Part shown: piece after piece, positions 44,135 through 54,489 of the stretch
Layout of the letters: every line of letters begins with the position of its first letter
Numbering within the stretch: position 1 is the stretch's first letter
From: Nematopogon swammerdamellus
Taxonomy: Eukaryota; Arthropoda; Insecta; Lepidoptera; Adelidae
Reading direction: 5' to 3'
DNA length: 64,000 nt
NCBI GenBank assembly: GCA_946902875.1
Contig: OX336343.1
Location: forward strand, 17,593,596 to 17,657,595
Notes under the pieces: model-generated
Database searches by the model: none
What the model saw: the letters and a program-made list of their open reading frames with translations, nothing else
What the model was told of the DNA's origin: nothing
Translations under genes and position numbers: made by a program

Positions 44135-46971
44135 CAGATGTCATTACAGACACAGTGGTGCCCAAGGTGGTGTCTAATGCGGCGGCCGTCATGTCCATCA
44201 CGATGGCCACATTCAACTGTAAGTCGGTAAAGAGATCTGTCGACCAGATAAGGCTACTATGTCAGCAATGTGACGTGATAGCACTACAGGAGACGTGGCT
44301 GATGCCGCACGATCTGCTCTTCTTGAACGGAATCGACGAGGAGTTCGGGTGCGTCGGGACGTCCGCTGTGGACACGTCGGCCGGCGTGGTACGCGGACGC
44401 CCCTACGGTGGGGTCGCCGTACTGTGGCGCAAAGCGCTGTTCCCCTGCGTGACGCGCATCGAGTGTGACAACCCGCGTATAGCCGCTGTGCGTATAGATA
44501 TAGGCGACCGATCTGCCTTAGTGATGAGTGCATACATGCCAACTGATTGTATGGATAACTTACCCGAGTTTACGTCGTGCTTGGGAAATTTAAGTGCGAT
44601 GGTCGAGAGTTGTGACGTGGAGTGCGTTTATATGCTAGGAGACTACAATGCACATCCGGGGACCCTGTTTGGAGAAGAGATGCGTAATTTTTGTGCCGAA
44701 AACCAGTGGAAGTGTGCTGATATGAATTTGTTAGACGAGAGCACGTTCACGTTTATCAGCGAAGCGCACGGCAGCCGCCGCTGGTTGGACCACTGCATTG
44801 TCACGGAGTCAGCATGGGATACGATCACACGTGCGCGGGTTATAGATGATGTATACTGGTCCGATCACTTTCCCATGCTGGTAACTTGCAATGTAGCGGG
44901 CATCAAGCCGAAAATTATTAATAATGTTAGTAATGTTAATAAATCTATATGGGGTGTTAGAGAACAAGATCAAATTAATAAATATTCTGAAATTTGTACA
45001 AATGAATTGGTAGATATATTAAATAGAAATAATACAAAAATCTGTGATAATACATATAAGGACATTAATTATAAAGAATTAATTGACGAGCTGTATTGTG
45101 ATATAGTACGGACAATGCGTTTTGCCGCAGAGGAAACATTTATTAGCAAGCGCCCTAGTAGAAAGGTCACAGGGTGGAATTTACATGTTAAAAACGCACA
45201 CGACCACTCAAAGTGTAAACATCAGGAATGGATTAATCGGGGCAGACCGCAGAGTGGAGAGGCATGGGTTGCGATGTGCGAAGCACGTAAATTATTTAAA
45301 AACAAGTTAAAATGGTGCCAGAAGAATCAAGAAAAGATTAAACTGGATATTCTGGCCCGGTATAGACAAGAAAAGGATTTCTTTCGATTCTGGAAGGCGA
45401 CAAATAAAATGGACAACAAGTCTAGTCTTCCACTGACTGTGGAAGGTGTTCAGGACCATAAACAAATAGCGGACTTGTTTTCCCGCTGCTTCAGAGTCGA
45501 AACAAATACAAGTATTGATGTACGAGTATCTTTAGCAAGCGAGGATTGTCGTGATCGGGCGATCTCTGTTCAATTTACGCCTAGCGATATTATGAAAACA
45601 GTTAAGTCTATGAAACGCGGGAAGTCGCCCGGTCACGATGGTCTCAGCATAGAACACATTGAATATGCAGGCCAGAGCATCCACGAATTACTGGCACTGC
45701 TGTATAACTTATGCATTAAGTACACTCACCTGCCGTCTGACCTGATGAAAACCGTAACTGTCCCTATCGCTAAAAATAAAACTGGAAACATATCGGTCAC
45801 CTCAAATTACAGACCGATCTCTCTGGCCACCATATTGGCTAAAATTCTAGAGAGATTGTTGCAGCCGATTATTGTGTCACATTTAAGGTTAAATGATGCT
45901 CAGTTTGGCTTCAGGAAAGGTTTGTCAACGGATATGGCTATTTTCTCTCTCAAACAGGTGGTCAAGCACTACACACAGAAGCAGACGTCAGTGTACGCCT
46001 GCTTTCTTGACTTGAGCAAGGCATTCGACACTGTTTGTTACGAGAAGCTGTGGAACAAGTTAAGCGTGACCGAGGTACCGGGCGAGGTCACCCAGCTTTT
46101 TAAGTTTTGGTATGCGAACCAATCGAATAGCGTGCGTTGGGGTTCCGCGCTTTCTGACACCTATCGATTGTGTTGCGGTGTGAGACAGGGCGGGTTGACC
46201 TCGCCCGACCTATTCAACTTGTATGTAAACGACCTGATCGAGGAACTCAGTAGCACCGCAGTCGGACTCAGGGTGGGTAAGCGTTTTGTTAATAATCTGA
46301 GCTACGCGGACGACATGGTGCTGCTGAGTCCCTCGATCAGGGGTCTCAGAAAACTTGTCGCGATCTGTGAGCGATATGCGGCGGAGCACAGTCTCGTGTA
46401 CAACGTCAAGAAGACAGAAATGATGGTATTTACTTCTGGAGCGGGTCCGAGCTGTGTTCCGTCCGTTTATCTCAACAACACTGTGATTAAGCGTGTGAAT
46501 ACATTCAAGTACCTCGGTCACGTGTTGACACCCAACCTGAAGGATGACAGTGATATGGAGAGGCAGCGCAGGTCTCTCTCTGTGGTTGGCAATATGTTGG
46601 CCAGAAGATTCGGAAAGTGCACGGAGGAGGTAAAACTGACACTTTTTAGAGCGTTCTGCCAGACCTTCTACACATGTCAACTTTGGACAGACAGCACTAA
46701 AAATTCGTATAATGGCATAAGAATCCAATACAATAACACATTCCGGCAGTTAATGAGGTTGCCACGCTTTTGCAGTGCGTCAACCATGTTTGCCGAAAAT
46801 GGAGTTTTTGATTTTTGTGCCATTATGCGAACCCGAGTATACAAATTTGGACGACGTCTGTTCAAAAGTGACAACGAAGTTGTGCAAGGTCTCACACAAT
46901 GGTGTTACAGTCCGATATTCCGCGAGTGGGAACATATTATGTTGGGTACCCATTCGCGGAGGAGAAAATAA
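44050..46971 (+). CDS. LINE ORF2, endonuclease-reverse transcriptase
   Basis: 973 codons, uninterrupted. APE-type endonuclease: ATFNCKSV near 53, LQETWL with Glu 81, MLGDYNAHPG at 195-204, and YWSDHFPML at 269-277. Reverse transcriptase: YRPISLA near 587, FLDLSKAFD with Asp 654 and 660, GVRQGGLTSP at 710-719, and SYADDMVLL at 751-759. The frame opens at 44050, but the endonuclease starts only at about residue 52, so translation may begin at Met 48 or 52 (44191 or 44203), just after ORF1 ends at 44134. All catalytic residues seen are intact. It makes the nick and the cDNA at insertion sites. Confidence 0.9.
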   Translation: MAGRHRIPPIPRCQRSHEAEDPGGEPAIADVITDTVVPKVVSNAAAVMSITMATFNCKSVKRSVDQIRLLCQQCDVIALQETWLMPHDLLFLNGIDEEFGCVGTSAVDTSAGVVRGRPYGGVAVLWRKALFPCVTRIECDNPRIAAVRIDIGDRSALVMSAYMPTDCMDNLPEFTSCLGNLSAMVESCDVECVYMLGDYNAHPGTLFGEEMRNFCAENQWKCADMNLLDESTFTFISEAHGSRRWLDHCIVTESAWDTITRARVIDDVYWSDHFPMLVTCNVAGIKPKIINNVSNVNKSIWGVREQDQINKYSEICTNELVDILNRNNTKICDNTYKDINYKELIDELYCDIVRTMRFAAEETFISKRPSRKVTGWNLHVKNAHDHSKCKHQEWINRGRPQSGEAWVAMCEARKLFKNKLKWCQKNQEKIKLDILARYRQEKDFFRFWKATNKMDNKSSLPLTVEGVQDHKQIADLFSRCFRVETNTSIDVRVSLASEDCRDRAISVQFTPSDIMKTVKSMKRGKSPGHDGLSIEHIEYAGQSIHELLALLYNLCIKYTHLPSDLMKTVTVPIAKNKTGNISVTSNYRPISLATILAKILERLLQPIIVSHLRLNDAQFGFRKGLSTDMAIFSLKQVVKHYTQKQTSVYACFLDLSKAFDTVCYEKLWNKLSVTEVPGEVTQLFKFWYANQSNSVRWGSALSDTYRLCCGVRQGGLTSPDLFNLYVNDLIEELSSTAVGLRVGKRFVNNLSYADDMVLLSPSIRGLRKLVAICERYAAEHSLVYNVKKTEMMVFTSGAGPSCVPSVYLNNTVIKRVNTFKYLGHVLTPNLKDDSDMERQRRSLSVVGNMLARRFGKCTEEVKLTLFRAFCQTFYTCQLWTDSTKNSYNGIRIQYNNTFRQLMRLPRFCSASTMFAENGVFDFCAIMRTRVYKFGRRLFKSDNEVVQGLTQWCYSPIFREWEHIMLGTHSRRRK

Positions 46972-47080
46972 TGGGTGGGTATGTAATATTTTTATTCATT
47001 TTTCATAATATATTGTCTTTTTTGTAATAATTCATTATTGTACAATGTGGATCTTTGTGTCTGACAAATAAACATATTAT

Positions 47081-47437
47081 TTATTCCTTTATTAACACAT
47101 ATTCTTAAAACTAATTTTGTACATATTCAAAACCTAACATAAAAAACATATACAAAATTAACCTTAAAAAAATGGAGTTTCCACCACCGGCGGCGGGGCG
47201 AGCCCAAGCTACCGATGATCGGGTCCCAAAGAGAGGAACCTCCGGACGATGCGTGCAGTGTCGAGCAGGGCTGCCTTCTGGATCTGGCCCTTGACCCAAC
47301 CACTCAGCGAGAGCCTCTCAAGGTGGTCGTCGAGGCTCTTTGCTATCAGCCCATGCGCCGAAACGACTATGGGCACAACGATCGTCGAGTCGACGGGCCA
47401 CATTTTGGTAACCTCGTGCTGCAGATCTAGATACTAT
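47081..47437 (-). pseudogene. R4/Dong-like LINE 3' fragment, copy a
   Basis: The - strand encodes MWPVDSTIVVPIVVSAHGLI, AKSLDDHLERLSLSGWVKGQ and so on to FLSLGPDHR, then a GC-rich end and AT-rich 3' UTR. It stops at ATTATTATTATT (47438-47450), consistent with 5' truncation at a TAA-type target. Nearly identical to copy b. Confidence 0.75.
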
Positions 47438-47454
47438 TATTATTATTCATTTAT

Positions 47455-48197
47455 TTACACATTTTTTTTAATATTAATTTTACATAATATTTACAAACTT
47501 AAAATCTAAAATTAATACAAAAACAAATGGAGTTTCCACCACCGGCGGCGGGGCGAGCCCAGGCTACCGATGGTCGGGTCCCAAAGAGAGGAACCTCCGG
47601 ACGATGCGTGCAGTGTCGAGCAGGGCTGCCTTCTGGATCTGGCCCTTGACCCAACCACTCAGCGAGAGCCTCTCAAGGTGGTCGTCGAGGCTCTTCGCTA
47701 TCAGCCCATGCGCCGAAACGACTATGGGCACAACGATCGTCGAGTCGACGGGCCACATTTTGGTAACCTCGTGCTGCAGATCCAGATATTTTAACATCTT
47801 CTCTGCTTCCTTACTGACGAGGTTACCATCGTGCGGCACGGCGATATCGACGAGCGTTGCGCGTCTTGCCTCCCGGTCCACTATTACAATATCAGGTCTG
47901 TTCGCGAGAATAGTCCTGTCTGTGATACTGATAATGGACCGGTCCCAATAGAGTGTGACATGACCGTTCTCGAGAACTGGCGGCGGATTGTACTTATAGT
48001 AAGGCACTTCGGTACTTACAAGGTTGAACTTTAAGGCAAGTTGCTGGTGGATAATCCTGGCTACTAGGTTGTGTCTATGCAAATACTCGGTGTTGGCAAG
48101 CTGCGAACAACCGGAAATCACATGTCTGAGGGACTCGCCAGGTTGGTGGCAGGCGCGGCAGATGTCAATGGTCCCGTCCTTCATTATGTGTTTCCTA
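47455..48197 (-). pseudogene. R4/Dong-like LINE 3' fragment, copy b, with zinc knuckle and RLE
   Basis: The 206-codon reading frame (47564-48184) has a CCHC zinc knuckle (Cys 9, Cys 12, His 21, Cys 26), then HRHNLVARIIHQ, then a restriction-like endonuclease core: RPDIVIVD at 96-103 and TLVDIAVP at 110-117, PD-(D/E)xK style. This order is that of the C-terminus of R2/R4-type LINEs. The RT domain is missing through 5' truncation. Codons continue to about 48195, where the (TTA)n tract starts. Confidence 0.78.
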
Positions 48198-48222
48198 ATA
48201 TTATTATTATTATTATTATTAC
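48198..48222. repeat. TTA microsatellite, likely Dong-type target
   Basis: About seven TTA units abut the 5'-truncated end of copy b. Dong/R4 elements are known to favour TAA repeats; the adjacency fits. Confidence 0.65.
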
Positions 48223-48262
48223 TGTTTAATGTTCTTGGAGCAATAAAGAATTTTCTGTCTAG
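48223..48262 (+). repeat. Right part of the interrupted family R repeat
   Basis: ACTGTTTAATGTTCTTGGAG then CAATAAAGAATTTTCTGTCT continues the 19875-20112 consensus left off at 43037. Confidence 0.7.
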
Positions 48263-49120
48263 CTACATAAAATGTTATTTAAATTTCAGAAATGCTCTGC
48301 TCTTCAACTCGGTCAGTGTTATGGATCCTTAGATCGCGTCGTCTGTATCAGTAAGCCGTTGTTTCGAACTACATATGTCGTATCGAGCTCTGGTGTTGAT
48401 GTACTGTTTGATTTCTGTACTGTGCTTCCGAACGTGTCGGTCGCTTCAAGTGGACAGATTACTGCTGGATTTTCAGCGGCTGCTTCTATTTTTATAACGA
48501 ACAAAAGTACTTTATTTGGAGGCAAACTAAACTCTGCAGTCAATACAATGGTACTTAATAAAACGATGATGAACGAAATAATGCGTTAGTACTAAATTGT
48601 TTGTGAAAACCAAGTGGGAACAATTTCTCCAGTGGCACAAGTTTATGAAGACACTAACACAACATTTTTGGATTTAATGTTTGGGAAACTTTAAAGCAAA
48701 ACGAGGCTAAACGTTAATTAGTATATTAATCATCTTTAGCTTTTACGTGAAAGTGGTATGAAACAACTCTTTTTCGCCTGCAAAAAAAAATAATAGCGCC
48801 AAACTTAATTAACTCAGGGAAAGGGCTAACTGTGGTTAGGCATAATTATATTTGAATTTTAGAAATTCCTCTTTCATTTCTCCAACATAATCCAATACCC
48901 AGAATCCGAGGATAATTCTAGGTCACAGTTCGGTCGGCGAACAAGCGAAATATTCTGTACGTAATAAACGTAAGCCAATTAGCACTAAGTCGCCTGAACC
49001 TTTCACCTTTCGCAACCGCTGACCGAGATAGCGTGTAATGAATTCGCATATTTCTTCAGGAAACTGTCCTCCAATTCACTTATAGGAACATCGAGAAATA
49101 ATACTGTAATTTGAGTTAAT
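48263..49120. other. Unidentified stretch
   Basis: ORF 48272-48589 (105 codons) has no recognised motif and its start lies next to repeat sequence. No other feature. Confidence 0.4.
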
Positions 49121-49350
49121 TTTTTTTTTTTATTGAAAGCTCGACTTGTGGCTCCGAGCCACGCATAAGGTGTATAATGACGCCCATTGACATTTGGTCG
49201 TATGCGGGGGTTGCGAATGCCATGCCGGCCTGACCGGTGCCTATTGACGCCCCTCTTGAAGGACCCGAGACTGTATTTGGAGGGAAAATATATGGGCAGT
49301 GAGAGCGTTCCAGAGTTCTCGGTAACTTGACGGGGCCACTGCCGCAGCAC
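49121..49350 (-). pseudogene. Jockey-like LINE 3' end (family J)
   Basis: The - strand encodes YSLGSFKRGVNRHRSGRHGI; the 3' UTR contains GGGCGTCATTATACACC and ends in an A-tail (T run 49121-49130). It matches 14310 and 26663. Confidence 0.75.
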
Positions 49351-49423
49351 ATTGTTCCTTCTTAGCTACATTTTCATTGCTTTAACGTGCTAGTGAATGG
49401 CCGAAAATAGCTCTTACATACAT

Positions 49424-49512
49424 AACGACACGCACGCGCCTGTTTCCCAATGGAATAGGCAGAGGAAAAGGACATCCATGTTGCAACGGTTCTGACACAC
49501 CTCTGACGCCCT
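49424..49512 (+). repeat. Dispersed repeat family Z
   Basis: ACGCACGCGCCTGTTTCCCA, GGCAGAGGAAAAGGACATCC and GTTCTGACACACCTCTGACG match 60725-60800 and, inverted, 6468-6566. Confidence 0.5.
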
Positions 49513-49653
49513 TTCTACAATCACATGTTTTATAAATAGTGTTTTTTTTTTCGACTATGGCGAAGCCAAAATGAGGATCATCCACGATTTTGGCTGTAAA
49601 TGTAAATGCCGCTACGTAAACGCAAATTATATCCATTTTACTTAGTCGAAATA

Positions 49654-50488
49654 TTTTGACGTGATAACGTCACGTCTTATAAATTGATGAACACCGGCTG
49701 CACGCACGAAAAAGTGTCACGTTCCATCTGAGTCTGTGTGTGTAAGCGAGAGCGCGTAACAAGCGATAAAGAGGCACAATCGGCCCAAGCGTATATATAT
49801 ATCTGGTTCTAAAGTACCAGGGCAGCAGAAATTGAAAGAAGGTTACTCGTACCATTCACGTTCCATCTGAGCCTGTGTGTGCAAGCGAGAGCGCATAACA
49901 AGCGATAGAGAGGCACAATCGGCCCAAGCGTCGGCTTGTGCACATTTATCTCTCTGGTTCTAAAGTACCAGGGCAGCAGAAATTGAAAGGAGGTTACTCG
50001 TACCATAATATATTAAGCGCATCTGGCCGGTCGGAAAAGATTTCAAATTTAGCATATTCATGAAACAAGGGTCCGAATATGTATCACAATATCGATTCAT
50101 TTATTTCGATTCAATACAACGACAGAGAACCAAATATTAGGTATTTAACGCTTTTTAATTCTGGGTTTTTTTTTTGTTTGGAAGTCGGGTTCGTATTTTT
50201 TAAAACTGTTTTTATTTCATTCTTTTTAGTAATATTACATAAAAAAGAATAATCGAAATCGATTGAAGTGGTACAGAATGAGTCTGATATGTGTCAAACT
50301 GCAAATTGCTGAAAAAGTCCACATCACAAAAGTTTTGCTGAAGGTAACCACACACCATAGTAATTATCCTCCTTTCAATGTCTTCTGCCCTGGTACTTTA
50401 GAACCGTTCCCAGTAGTCTTACCACTTTATGACGTTATCACGTAAAACTATCGTCCGTAAACCGACTTTACAGACAACCAATTTTTTT
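49654..50488. mobile_element. MITE family M2 copy split by 619 bp of nested repeats
   Basis: The left part 49654-49786 and right part 50406-50488 rejoin to match 38495-38709. The insert holds a duplicated M2 segment (ACGTTCCATCTGAGCCTGTG at 49858), a pair of inverted arms (GGTTCTAAAGTACCAGGGCA at 49957, mirror ending at 50404), and a family A element (50020-50360). Confidence 0.65.
50020..50360 (-). mobile_element. Family A TIR element, partial
   Basis: Blocks in inverted order relative to 16614-17240: CATGAATATTCTAAATTTGA complement, GGGTCCGAATATGTATCAC, GGAAGTCGGGTTCG, AAAAAGAATAATCGAAATCG and GCTGAAGGTAACCACACACC. Confidence 0.6.
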
Positions 50489-51799
50489 AAATATTCAAAT
50501 ATGTTTATCTTTTTAATATACACAAACACACAGGTATCATTATAATATTGTCTTTTGACATAAATGGATATTACTGCCTGAAAACATATTTATTTTATTT
50601 ATATATTTAATATTGTTTTTCCCATTAGTGAATTGTCCTCCTGCTCGGAGCAGAGATTTCTCGTTCTCGGATGTTAATATCGCGGTGAGGACTGTCTGAA
50701 TATGTATGAAAGACAATAATCCTGGCGTATTTGTACAGAAAACGCTTGCTTAGCTGCCCCCGAGTCAACACTCTAAACGAGAGGGTTGGCCTGAAGCGAC
50801 TCTTGTAAATGCAGTCGATTTAAACTTTACTTGGATTTTTAGTTGTTAAAATTGTAAATTTTTGGAATGAATTACCTAATTAAATCAATAGTTTTGCCGT
50901 TGTATAATGTTGATTTATTTAAGATAATTAGGGTGGTTAGTAGTTACAAAATAAATAAATTTGTTTCGATGCTGAGCGTCTTTTTCAGCCAATGAATATA
51001 AGATGAAAAATCTAAAAATGGTTTTATCCTATTTATAGTTGATTGAGTGCATTAAATATTTGATTAAACTACAATCAAATTATAGCTAAAATAAAGCAAT
51101 AACTTATCGTATTAAATTAATGGAAAACACCTACGTTTACAAAAGTAAAAATAGCGCCTTAAGACGCGTTTGCGCTTAGTTTATAGAATAATATATAATG
51201 TTAGACGTTAGAGCCAGAGTGACCATAGCAAAACGAGGTAGGTATACTTATAGAAATTCTATAGCTACCGCCGCCTTAGTGAATAATAGGATTCTACATT
51301 TGTTAATACCCGTATCGACAAATGCTAATTCGTCGACAATATCCCAACTCATGCCGATGTCGCATATGTTAATTGTTGAAGCCCTTCCCTAGTGCGAGAC
51401 CAACCTAGCTTAACGAACTGCCAGCCTCATTACCATGGTAATTAGTTCCAAAACTCTTTGCACCTGTTCCACGCTAAGCTGTTCTCATTTTGGGAAAGTT
51501 CCGTTTCTTTATCTTTATATGCTTCGTGTTCATCTACGATTCGTTCGTTTGAGTTTTTCAAATTTAATCTAAAACTGTCGATTAGAGATCTTCAAAGTTT
51601 ACTTGAGACTTGAAAGTGATGATGAAGCATCAAATATCGTACGCAGACGAAAGTTCATAATATTTCAATTGGATTTCGAAAAATAAACAAGCATATAATA
51701 AAGAGTGTCGAAATACCCATCTATCTATCTCGGTAAATAGTACTAAGTTAATTATTAATTTATGGTGACAGAGCATAAAAAAGTTTTAAGATTTTCTTC
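50489..51799. other. Unidentified AT-rich stretch
   Basis: No repeat ends matched. The 64-codon ORF at 51198-51392 has no motif. Confidence 0.35.
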
Positions 51800-52100
51800 G
51801 ACGTGTGCTGCGTAGATAGATTAGATGGCACTGCCATCCAATCTATCTACCTTGAATGCAAGTTTCTCAGAGCAGCGTGTAGAACAGACCGAGTGAACAT
51901 ACGGAACGGGCTCCCAGGGAATATCTTTCCCCACTCCTACAATCCACGGATCTTCAAATCGCGGGTTAATAGCCTTTCCCCAGCGACATTAGTCCACCTC
52001 CAAGCCGGACTGGCACCTCCTAGGCGGCTGTGAAATTGGCTGCGCCTTAGTCTTCGACCTCGGGCAGAGCCACCCAGTTCGGAAGCAATAAAAAAAATAC
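51800..52100 (+). pseudogene. Jockey-like LINE 3' end (family J6) with RT C-terminus
   Basis: Encodes NGLPGNIFPHSYNPRIFKSR then VNSLSPATLVHLQAGLAPPR, followed by GGCAGAGCCACCCAGTTCGG and AAGCAATAAAAAAA. Same 3' end as 10078-10210. 5' truncated and frame-broken upstream. Confidence 0.7.
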
Positions 52101-52416
52101 ATAAAGGCTGTTAATGTCTCCATCCTCCTGCTAAACTCTACCAGGACAGTACCAAATGTGGAGCAGAAGAGTCACGCACAACGCAACACTCGCACGGCGG
52201 GGCGGGGGACGGCGGCGGTGGCGGTGGGGTGGGGAGCAAGTTGAAATATAGGGGACTCGGCGACAGCATTCAAATACTCTAGCCAATGAGGTGGGGGAGA
52301 GAGTTGGGGGTACACTAGCCTATCGATAGTTTGAGCATTTCGACAAAATGACAGATTATGTTTCGAACAATCGTCATAACATAACCCTTTAGTGCGCCTG
52401 CTCTCTCCATATCTCT
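52101..52416. other. Unidentified stretch with G-rich tract
   Basis: 52196-52245 is G-rich (GGCGGCGGTGGCGGTGGGGT). No gene. Confidence 0.4.
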
Positions 52417-52634
52417 TATAGTGCCACCAGGAAGTTATGCTGCGTGGGAAATATGCGCAACTGTCTGCATTCCTAAGAACAGACGTGAACTTTCGATCGA
52501 ATGTTTGTCGATAATTTAGGTTATTAAGTCATACAATTATCGACAAACTTTCGATCGAAAGTTCACGTCCCTTCTTAGGAATGCAGACAGTTGCGCATAT
52601 TTCCCACGCATCATAACTTCCTGGTGGCACTATA
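52417..52634. mobile_element. Foldback MITE with about 100-bp arms
   Basis: TATAGTGCCACCAGGAAGTT, GGAAATATGCGCAACTGTCT and AACTTTCGATCGAA are mirrored from 52538 to 52634 with few mismatches; the loop is about 20 nt. A hairpin this long would form dsRNA if transcribed. Confidence 0.8.
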
Positions 52635-52671
52635 CACGATATGTGATGAGTTTGCACGGGTGCGACAGGAG

Positions 52672-52868
52672 AGGTTTTTTTAAGGACCTGACATGGTCGG
52701 CTTCACCGCCTACCACACCTGTGACATCAGCCTACAACACTTTCTTGAACTAGGTGCCATGTCAGTACTTTCCTTTGGTCGTGCCTGTTACGCTGAACTG
52801 GGCGAAAACCGACCGACCTTTCACGCAGTGTGGTGTAACCAATTCATTCGGTTTAAACCGTACCATCT
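52672..52868 (-). mobile_element. SINE family S, diverged and 5' truncated
   Basis: TCGGCTTCACCGCCTACCAC, GAACTAGGTGCCATGTCAGT and GGTTTAAACCGTACC follow the S order on the - strand with many substitutions. Confidence 0.6.
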
Positions 52869-52879
52869 TTTGTTTTTCG

Positions 52880-53297
52880 TTTTTTTTTTATGTAATCCGG
52901 TATGGGTGGCTGAGTTGGAGGGGCTAAAGCGCATGCTCCGACCAGCCAATATCACCTCCGAGAAGGTAGGTGCCATACCGGAGACTTCCCTGGATTGCTG
53001 GCTATACTGGACTAGAGGAGAACACAACCGAGGCTGCTATGCGGCCATCTTAGATCCAGTACGGTGGTACCAACCCAGTCGGCTACAATTTGAGCCTACC
53101 ACCTAGTAAGGGCAAGGGAAGGGACCTTCAGTTTTACACCGGTTCCGAACGGTGAAGCAGCAGGTGTAGGTATGCCCGTCTATCTATAAGGTAAGGTTTC
53201 GTGGCATCGCGGGAGGATGAGGTGATAGATATTGTCTGGTTGGAGCAAATGCACTGGCCCCTCTGACTCAGCCATTCATACCCGATTAGGTACATAA
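52880..53297 (-). mobile_element. SINE family T, long copy with inverted-repeat ends
   Basis: The right end (- strand 5') reads TATGAATGGCTGAGTCAGAG then GGGCCAGTGCATTTGCTCC. The left end (its 3') is the mirror: TATGGGTGGCTGAGTTGGAG and GGGCTAAAGCGCATGCTCC. Together they form inverted repeats of about 55 bp. The body holds the core shared with family S (53065-53150). The classic tRNA B box is not evident in this copy. Confidence 0.7.
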
Positions 53298-53669
53298 AAA
53301 AAATTAAAAAATATCACAATAAATTGGAAGGCCCTTAAAGATTTAAATCTTTGGAATGGCCAGTGCCTGTATCAGAAATAGTCCTTGTCTTCTCTCATGA
53401 AATATCGATATTTGAAAATGGACATCGCTACGACGACGCGACGTATGGCAAAACGAAATAAGATGTGTGCTCCAAATGCGTAGGGGAAGTAACGAAATAT
53501 AGAAAATTGCGTTGCAAATAAAATATACAATCAAAAAACTTTTACTCAAACGTGTCTGAGACGTTTCGTACGAAATAAGACCGTATAAAACGCGTCATAG
53601 GTGATGAAAATACTATAATGTTTGATCTTAAGATAAAATATTATTATCTTTATGTATCACACACCTTTT
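53298..53669. other. Unidentified stretch
   Basis: No feature recognised. Confidence 0.35.
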
Positions 53670-54051
53670 CAGCCTCGGTGGTGCGGTTAGTCGACTGTCG
53701 GTCGGATCATAAGCGGACCTGAGCGCGGCAGTGGATGGATGGATGACCACTCGACCGTTGGAGGCTGACCGTGGTTCGGATTCCACGTAGGTAAAACTGT
53801 AGGTCCGTTCCTTTATTACCTTACTAGGCGGTAGGGTTTAACCCGCCCGTGTTGGTACCACCGTACTGAATGAAAGGTCGGTTGAAACGGCTATGTAAAT
53901 AGTTCGTGTTTTCCGTTCAGTTCAGTGTAGCCGAAATGAAATGAAGAGAAGCACTGACATGGCACCTAGTTCACCCGGTGTTTTGGGCTGATATCACGGA
54001 TGTTGTAGGTGATGTAGCCAACCCGTGTCACATTCCACAAAGAAAAAAAAA
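53670..54051 (+). mobile_element. SINE family S, full length
   Basis: Head with diverged A box (CAGCCTCGGTGGTGCGG), 5S-like block (GATCATAAGCGGACCTGAGC, GGATGGATGACCAC), B box GTGGTTCGGATTCCACG, the core CTAGGCGGTAGGGTTTAACC and TTGGTACCACCGTACTGAA, then the 3' part and an A-rich tail. About 380 bp. This copy gives the clearest sense-strand view of the family. Confidence 0.85.
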
Positions 54052-54129
54052 CAGTCTAAAATTACACTAGCTGTGCCCGCAGAGCGTTTCATCCGAACAT
54101 TCCATATGAAAAAGCCCCTTTACTTTACA

Positions 54130-54163
54130 CACATACCACACACACACACACACACACACAACC
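54130..54163. repeat. CA microsatellite
   Basis: About 13 CA units preceded by CACATACCA. Confidence 0.9.
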
Positions 54164-54489
54164 ACATCCATAACATAACAAGATACAGTTTTCATTTCTA
54201 TAAAAAAAAACTAGAAATGCCCGTAAAAATAATTTTCCCTTTTACCTCAACGTCGAGCTCGCCCGCGAGGTGTCGTCACCGAATACTTTATTTACAAATA
54301 TGGTTTTTTCTAAAAAAAAAAAACTCATCTCTTGTGGAAATGTTTTAATCTACATAATGCGCGTTTCGGTCGACGCGTCCCGCTGAGGGTTACGGGCATG
54401 GCAATAAATATGCGGAAACGTCACTTTCACTATGTTTTGTATAAATTTAAACCTGTAGCAGACACAAGACGCGTCACATTAAATAGTTG
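54164..54489. other. Unidentified stretch
   Basis: No gene or repeat recognised. Confidence 0.35.

Larger units (their letters stand above)
43038..47080 (+). mobile_element. Near-complete CR1/Jockey-group LINE, ORF1 frameshifted
   Basis: ORF1 (43048-43728 continuing in another frame to 44134) is followed by a 973-codon ORF2 and a 3' UTR of about 100 bp ending near CAAATAAACATATTATTT. It inserted into a family R repeat. The 3' boundary against the next element and the target-site duplication are not resolved. Clade is uncertain within the CR1/Jockey group. Confidence 0.8.

Noticed and set aside
47831..48034. Plus-strand ORFs over the R4-like fragment
   Set aside because: Antisense shadows of the zinc-knuckle/RLE frame.
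48272..48589. 105-codon ORF as a host gene
   Set aside because: Starts at the edge of a LINE tail, has no motif and no splice signals I trust.
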